NCBI GenBank assembly: GCA_015680685.1
Contig: MNCI01006587.1
Span: 444,347 to 508,346, forward strand
DNA: 64,000 nt
Source of the DNA: Gnetum montanum
Lineage: Eukaryota > Streptophyta > Gnetopsida > Gnetales > Gnetaceae
Direction of reading: 5' to 3'
Shown: positions 58,909 to 64,000 of the stretch, piece after piece
Numbering within the stretch: position 1 is the first letter of the stretch
How the letters are laid out: each line of letters starts with the position of its first letter
Program-made: the position numbers and the translations under genes
Notes under the pieces: model-generated
Databases searched by the model: none
The model's input: the letters and a program-made list of their open reading frames with translations, nothing else
Told to the model about the DNA's origin: nothing

Positions 58909-59050
58909 ACTTACATTTAAAGTAAATGGCAAAAAATTCCTAAGTGGTTGCTGCTATATATAGAATTTTTCCCATGCATTGACTGGGCCTCATCGATGAG
59001 GCCTAGTCAACATGGTCAGTTGCATCAACTAGGCCTAGTCAACATAGCTA
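58909..59050 (-). promoter_or_regulatory. Candidate internal promoter and 5' splice site of gypsy IV, upstream of ORF2
   Basis: Units such as tgcattgactgggcc, catcgatgaggcc and agtcaacatgg (58974-59050, plus) repeat the type found in its LTR (gcgtcaatgaggcc, catgtcaaca). On the minus strand TATATATA (58962-58955) follows, and then AATGTAAGTGG, a good 5' splice-site match (GTAAGT at 58914-58909). With the acceptor-like sequence before ATG 58519 this would make an intron of about 0.4 kb. Inference from sequence only. Confidence 0.45.
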
Positions 59051-60570
59051 TTGACCACTCTTAACCAAGTTAAAATTTGAAAAATACAAGTTTTTGAATA
59101 AAATTAGAGTCAAATGAAAGCCCAAAAAGCCAAGAATACAATGAGATATATGAGGGCTTGACATTTCACAAAATATGAAGAATGATTGGAGAAATGCCTT
59201 AAGGAGTACACAATTGGATGCAACTGATGGGGAATGCAAAATATTTGATTGCAAAAATGCCTAATGATAAGGTGCTTAACTAGCCTAACCAAGAGCTATG
59301 CAAGTGGGTCCTCCCCATAGTAGGGTTATGCCATTTTACCCTTGCATAACCTCCACTAAGGAGCCTATTGGTCCTACAATTGATTAATGGTTACAAAAAG
59401 TTAAGGACCAAATCCAAAAGAATCTACCTAAAAATTTCAACACATCAAACTAAGACATTAAAAAAACATGAAAATCAGCAATGAGGTGAGTTATGGAAAG
59501 CATTAATGGATGAGATAGGAAGTGGAATGGATGTTTGAATCATAGTCACATGAAGTCCCCTATGGAGTTTATGGCAAAACGACCTAATAAAAATCCAACC
59601 TTAATCTAGATCAAAATCAACTACTTACAGTGACTTCACATCACCACTCCAAGACTGGTCCACCCCCTCGAGACACAAGAATGCTCCCATAGATAACCAC
59701 CATTCCTTATTCGAGAAGAAAAGAGAGGTAAGAAGTGAGAAAGGGCCTTAGTTAGAGGGTACCTTTAAGCATTGGTAACATGTATTTCTAGTCCCATAAC
59801 CAGTTCTTATAGTCCTTTTATTTTATCTAAGGGGTGTGCTTTGAATTTCCAACATGTTTATTTTTTTTTTTGAGTAGTTTATGTTTTTATGAATATTTGA
59901 ATGGGAACCACACTATGCAAAGACTTATCCAACTTCCTCTTATTGGTTGACATGGAATGGTAAGAAATCCATGTAAACACACATGAACTCAAGCAAGTAG
60001 AGAAGCATAAAGAGTATTAAATCCCCTTGAAGTCACACCCTTTTCAAACCTTTGAATCTTTCTCAAGTTTAGAAACTACCAAGGTCACTAGTTCGTTAAA
60101 GTTTTATTAATGAAAATGGAACCTCATACTTCCAAAACCAGGAAAACCATAGAGTTGGTGGATGGGTGGATGACATGGACTCACTACCTACTCTATGAAA
60201 AAGAAACCTATCTTACTTATCAATCATCAAAATTCAAAAATAGAAACTAGGTAGTAGTAAACAAAAATATTAGGTACAAAGAACCATTAGTAAATAGTGA
60301 TGACACCACTATGTCCTATCAGCAATAAAGAACTTTTATTAGAAGGCAAGAAAAATTCCCATCAAAATCAGGAAAAATATAAAAGAAATTGTAAAATATT
60401 CAAGAAAAATAAAACATATGAATGATGTTGTAAAATAAAAATTTAGAAAAATAACAAAGTGCAAGACAAAAATAGTAAAAAGAACAAAGTGAAAAAAAAT
60501 TGTAAAATGAAAAGAATAGAAAAATTGAAGAGTTATAGTTAGCATGGATGGCCATCTCTACCACAACTAA
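59051..60570 (-). other. Spacer of gypsy IV between integrase and the internal promoter
   Basis: Non-coding, A-rich on the minus strand's complement, collinear with the spacer of gypsy H. It has GTTGTGGTAGAGATGGCCAT (60569-60550, a decayed purine tract) and CTATGGGGAGGACCCACTTG (59320-59301). Confidence 0.6.
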
Positions 60571-60586
60571 GTTGAAAGGAGGAGAT

Positions 60587-61787
60587 CTAAAAGATTGAGT
60601 GTGGTTGTCCATTTGATGAGGCATTGATTTCACTGGCTTGCTTAGACTCATGAAAAGGTTTTAGTTGTTGCATGTTGACTAGCTGTTTCTTGTTTGAGCT
60701 CTCAAGTTTGTAAATTAACATAGCCCTAGAAGGAAAGGTTTCATAAATGATGTAAGGCCCTTCCCACAACATCTAGAACTTAGTTCATTGAGGTACATGT
60801 GTGTGATTCCAATAGAGAACCTTGTCTCCAGGTTGAAATTTTACTTTCCTTATCCTAAGGTCATGTTGTTGTCAACTGAATGCTTTGTGCACTTCATTTA
60901 AGGACAATGCCACTAATCGATTTTCTTTAGCATGTTAAGGTTGATCAATCTCTCTTTTTGTGCTAGGCTCAGGTTAAGGTCAAGGTCACAAGCTGTTGAA
61001 AGTGTATGGAGCTCGAATTGAATTGGCAAAGTTAGTAATTTTTCATACACCAACTCATAAGGAGAGTAGCCTATAGGGAGTTTCCATGTTGAGTGGCATG
61101 CCTAGAGGGCATCATTAACTTTTATGCTCCATTCTCTCCTATATTTGCTAATTATTCTTATTGAGATTTTTGTGATCTCCCTATTGGTAACCTTTACTTG
61201 AATGTTAGCTTAGGGGTGGTAGGGTGTTGCTAATTTATGTTCAACCTCCAAGCATTGCATGAGCTTGCAAAAGATAGCACCTGTAAACTAAGTGCCATTA
61301 TCAAAAATCAGTGCACATGGTACTCCAAAATTATTTACAACATTTTTTTGTACAAACTATATAGTAGTGGAAGATGTATAGTCAGTGATGGCTGCTACTT
61401 CTACCTATCTCGTACAATAGTCAATAGCAACTATATGTATGTCTTTCCATTTGACATGTGTTTGATGGGATCCATAAAGTGTATGCCCCAAATGTCAAAG
61501 GGTTCCAATGGTTGGATCCATTACTGATGTTCCTCCATTCGAGTGATCATCCCACCATCTTGTTGACAATGTTCACAAGAGTGGATGAATTGGTGGACAA
61601 ACCTAAAGATTATTTTCCAATAGTACCTTGCCATCAGGATTTTAATGGCCATGCATCTCCCTGCATAGTGGCCCCCACAAGGATGCTCATGAGCATCTTG
61701 GATAATGCATATTTGGTAAGCATTAGGAACACACCAACAAACCATGCCATTAGCACATACCTTGTAAAGGTTTCTGTTAATCTCCAT
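60587..61787 (-). pseudogene. Gypsy IV integrase, all parts present but broken
   Basis: The zinc finger is in an open stretch 61787-61521: DAHEHPCGGHYAGRCMAIKI and FVHQFIHSCEHCQQ, corresponding to H-H-C-C of Ty3/gypsy integrases. The core near 61500-61230 has VAIDYCTR (first catalytic D) and IFDNGT (second position), with stops between. The C-terminal stretch 60772-60587 has LWEGPYIIYETFPSRAMLIY and LVNMQQLKPFHESK, without a chromodomain, as expected for Athila/Tat elements. Confidence 0.85.
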
Positions 61788-62012
61788 AATGCATTTGACC
61801 TAATGAAGATACTATTGTTTCTTCTAGTGGTCTAACTCTTGTGGAATCTCTTAAGTGAGAAGATAAGTGAGGATGTCATTTTAATATTTTGGTTTAGTGG
61901 GTAATTGTTTATTTATTGCACCAACAAAGAGAAGTTTATCAGGAAATTAATCAAAGAGGAGTTTATTAGTAAATTAATCAAAGAGTGGACTCTCATCCTC
62001 TTTGTTATCCTA

Positions 62013-62250
62013 TCATAACCAAGATAAGTGATTAGCAACCACATTCTCAATTCCCTTTTGATCTACCATTATAAGATCAAACTTTTGTAAGATCACCAAC
62101 CACTGTATGACATAGGGACTCACCATTGATTTATTCATTAGGAAGTGAATGGTATTGTGGTTAGTGCACACAAACACCTTATATCCAAGCACATAGTGCC
62201 TAAACTTCTCCAAAGTACACACCATTGCCATTAGCTCTTTCTCCATTATG
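62013..62250 (-). pseudogene. Gypsy IV RNase H
   Basis: A 77-residue open stretch: EKELMAMVCTLEKFRHYVLG, KVFVCTNHNTIHFLMNKS, QWLVILQKFDLIMVDQKGIE and NVVANHLSWL. It matches the RNase H that follows RT in gypsy pol (EKE, TDH, ENVVADHLSRL). The aspartates of TDH and VADH are asparagine here, both by G-to-A changes. Confidence 0.85.
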
Positions 62251-62279
62251 GTTTAATTGATTTATGCACCCAAAATGTT

Positions 62280-63480
62280 TTAGCTTGCTCAATGGATGTA
62301 GTATGGGTATTTTTGATCATCTAACTACATAAGCACAACTCCTAAGTCATAGTTTGATGCATCTATCATGATGTAAAATGAACGAGACCAATCAGGTGCT
62401 CGTAGAATTAGAGTCTCTACAAGATTCTCCTTAAGCCACTAGAACTCCTTTTTACATTCTTTAATCCATATGAAGATCATCTTTCTTTATGAGCTCAACC
62501 AATGGTTTTGCAATCTTAGAAAAATTCTCTATAAATCACTGGTAGTAGTCAGTGTGTCCAAGGAATGACTAGACATCTTTAATGATTTTCAGTTGGCAAG
62601 CTATTCCTTAGATGACCCCAATCTTTTCAGGGTCCACCTCAATCCATGCTTGAGAAATCTCATGCCCTAACACAATGCCCTCTTGGACCATAAGATGGCT
62701 CTTTTGTCAATTAAGTCAAATATTAGTATCCATGCACCTTTTAATAACTTGCTCAAGGTGGTCCAAGGCTTCCTCAAAGGTAGTGCCATAGGTGAAGGTG
62801 TCATCCATGAAGACTTCCACCTTGCTACCAATCTTCTATTGAAAAATGCTCAAGACAAGGTGTTGAAAAGTTGTAGGGGCATTACATAGAACAAAGGACA
62901 TCTTACAATATGAAAAAGTCTCCTAGGGAGTTGTAAATGTTGTTTTGGCCTGATCCTCAAGCATGATTTGAATTTGATTATAGCCACTATAACCATCCAA
63001 AAATCTACAATAGCAATGCCCAGAAATAGTATCCAACACTTGGTTCACAAATGGTAATGGAAAATGATCTTTGAATGTCACCATGTTCAACAACTTGAAA
63101 TCAATACAGACCTACCAATTATCATCTTTCTATGGTATAATTACAAGTGGACTAACCCACTCACTATTTTTAATTGGATAGATGAACCTTTCCTTGAGGA
63201 GTTGTTCACTTTTCTCCTTGATGATCTACTTCAATTTGGGGTTTAGCTATTTCTATGACTACCTCTTTGGCTTCATGGCTAGATCGATATAGATGTAATG
63301 CTAGCATATCCTAGGATCAATCTCTATGATTTTATGATATGACCAAGAAAAGGTTATTAGCCATTTATTAACCATCTTCAATAGCATCCTTTCCTACTCA
63401 GGAGCAAGGTTGACATTAATTATCACCAGCTTACCATTTTTAAGAAATGCATATTCCATGCTGGTAGGTAAAGTCTTTAA
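62280..63480 (-). pseudogene. Gypsy IV reverse transcriptase, broken
   Basis: Minus-strand reading near 62920-62600 gives FSYCKMSFVLCNAPTTFQ, VEVFMDDTFTYG (catalytic MDD at about 62809-62801), HLEQVIKRCMDTNI, VQEGIVLGHEIS and SFLGHTDYYQ. These are blocks 4 to 7 of Ty3/gypsy RT. The catalytic aspartates are intact but several stops interrupt the frame. The upper part near 63200-63050 includes the segment around PLTIFNWIDEP on the opposite strand, which is only a shadow. Confidence 0.85.
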
Positions 63481-63759
63481 CTCTAAGGGCTTCTATTTAA
63501 AACTATAAGGGATTTCCAACTCTTCCCAATTGGTATCATTAGGTTCATCATCAAAGAGTTGGTGATGAACTTGCTCCAATTCATCCATGTCTTCAACATA
63601 GGTATAAGTTAGTCTCTTAGTAGGTTCCATGCAAAGTGTGCTACTCTCAAGAATTAACTATCAACCACTAGATACCTTCTTATTTTGTGGTTGCTGCATA
63701 CAAGCACTTTTGAATTTTAAATTCATCTACATGTTGTCTACATGCTTTGATTGATATGC

Positions 63760-64000
63760 TTTTAATAGACTAGATTTTTTGCAGACAATTGCATCCTATA
63801 TCATTGTACGTAATGCATGGAACTCACTTCTTCTCAATCTTTTTGAATGCATTTTCCTTGAAAATATCTAGGGAAAGATCTCTGATGCACATTCATGCGT
63901 CAACAGTGCTCAACCAAATCCTTCCCATAATGATTGGGAAGTCCCTCTTACAATTGTCAACTTTGATTAACAGAAAATCAGCAAGATATGACCATCCATG
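63760..64000 (-). pseudogene. Gypsy IV protease, C-terminal part
   Basis: Minus-strand reading gives VDNCKRDFPIIMGRIWLSTV near 63965-63905, then RDLSLDIFKENAFKKIEKK and VPCITYNDIGCNC, the same end as in gypsy III. The active site lies beyond the window edge. Confidence 0.75.

Larger units (their letters stand above)
55425..64000 (-). mobile_element. Gypsy IV: Athila-type element, protease to 3' LTR, cut by the right window edge
   Basis: Read on the minus strand: end of protease, RT, RNase H, integrase, spacer, ORF2, purine tract and then the LTR at 55424-54437. It is the only copy here with RNase H and the integrase zinc finger. Gag and 5' LTR are outside the window. It shows the complete pol order PR-RT-RH-INT of Ty3/gypsy. 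Confidence 0.85.

Noticed and set aside
61458-61835. 125-codon open stretch on the plus strand
   Set aside because: Antisense to the integrase zinc-finger part of gypsy IV, which has clear homology on the minus strand.
1-64000. A host protein-coding gene or a microbial-type operon or defence system
   Set aside because: All segments with coding similarity are retroelement parts; remaining gaps show no exon-like conservation that I can recognise. Small single-copy exons cannot be excluded without a search.

Overview
This window is plant nuclear DNA made almost entirely of old, nested LTR retrotransposons. I found no host gene, rRNA gene, functional tRNA gene or CRISPR array. The plant assignment rests on two element families: (a) Ty3/gypsy elements of Athila/Tat type, with LTRs TGATGAGT...ACTCATCA, a primer-binding site matching plant tRNA-Asp, Athila-like gag, protease and pol, and an extra 3' ORF ('ORF2' here) that resembles the putative plant transposon protein domain plus a long coiled coil; (b) Ty1/copia elements of Sirevirus type, with TGTTGACA...TGTCAACA-like ends, an initiator-tRNA-Met primer site and several A/G-rich tracts before the 3' LTR. 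The species cannot be named from this. Every copy carries stops and shifts, mostly C-to-T/G-to-A changes, as expected of methylated, silenced repeats.

Layout. 1-3923: 3' end of gypsy I (+), with ORF2, purine tract and LTR. 3924-4770: AT-rich DNA with two tRNA-derived SINE-like units. 4814-11593: copia A (-), gag to RNase H. 11600-12160: gypsy integrase (-), apparently part of gypsy V. 12161-12895: AT-rich DNA with a third SINE-like unit. 12896-22706: solo copia LTR (+) split by gypsy II (13465-22082, +), which has gag and ORF2 but no pol. 22707-23505: LTR-like AT-rich DNA. 23506-26945: gypsy V pol and protease (-). 26946-51911: copia B (-), without pol, split by gypsy H (30908-50103, -), itself split by gypsy III (34846-41757, +), which has only gag and protease. 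51917-54436: gypsy V gag and primer site (-). 54437-55424: an LTR shared by gypsy V and gypsy IV. 55425-64000: gypsy IV (-), ORF2 to protease, running off the right edge.

The nest is four deep: V contains B, B contains H, H contains III. Target-site duplications support it: gctac for III and atcct for H (perfect), and four-of-five matches for B, II and the solo LTR. This gives relative ages, with III youngest and V oldest on that path.

The observations most worth following concern the gypsy family. First, ORF2 is preceded by a conserved branch-point-like and AG 3' splice-site-like sequence, and about 0.45 kb further upstream by a TATA box with a repeat array that copies the array of the same element's own LTR, suggesting a separate internal promoter for ORF2. 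Second, the family contains pol-less derivatives of two different designs that keep the cis elements. Third, purine tracts like the terminal one recur inside the elements. All coordinates of domains in decayed reading frames are approximate.
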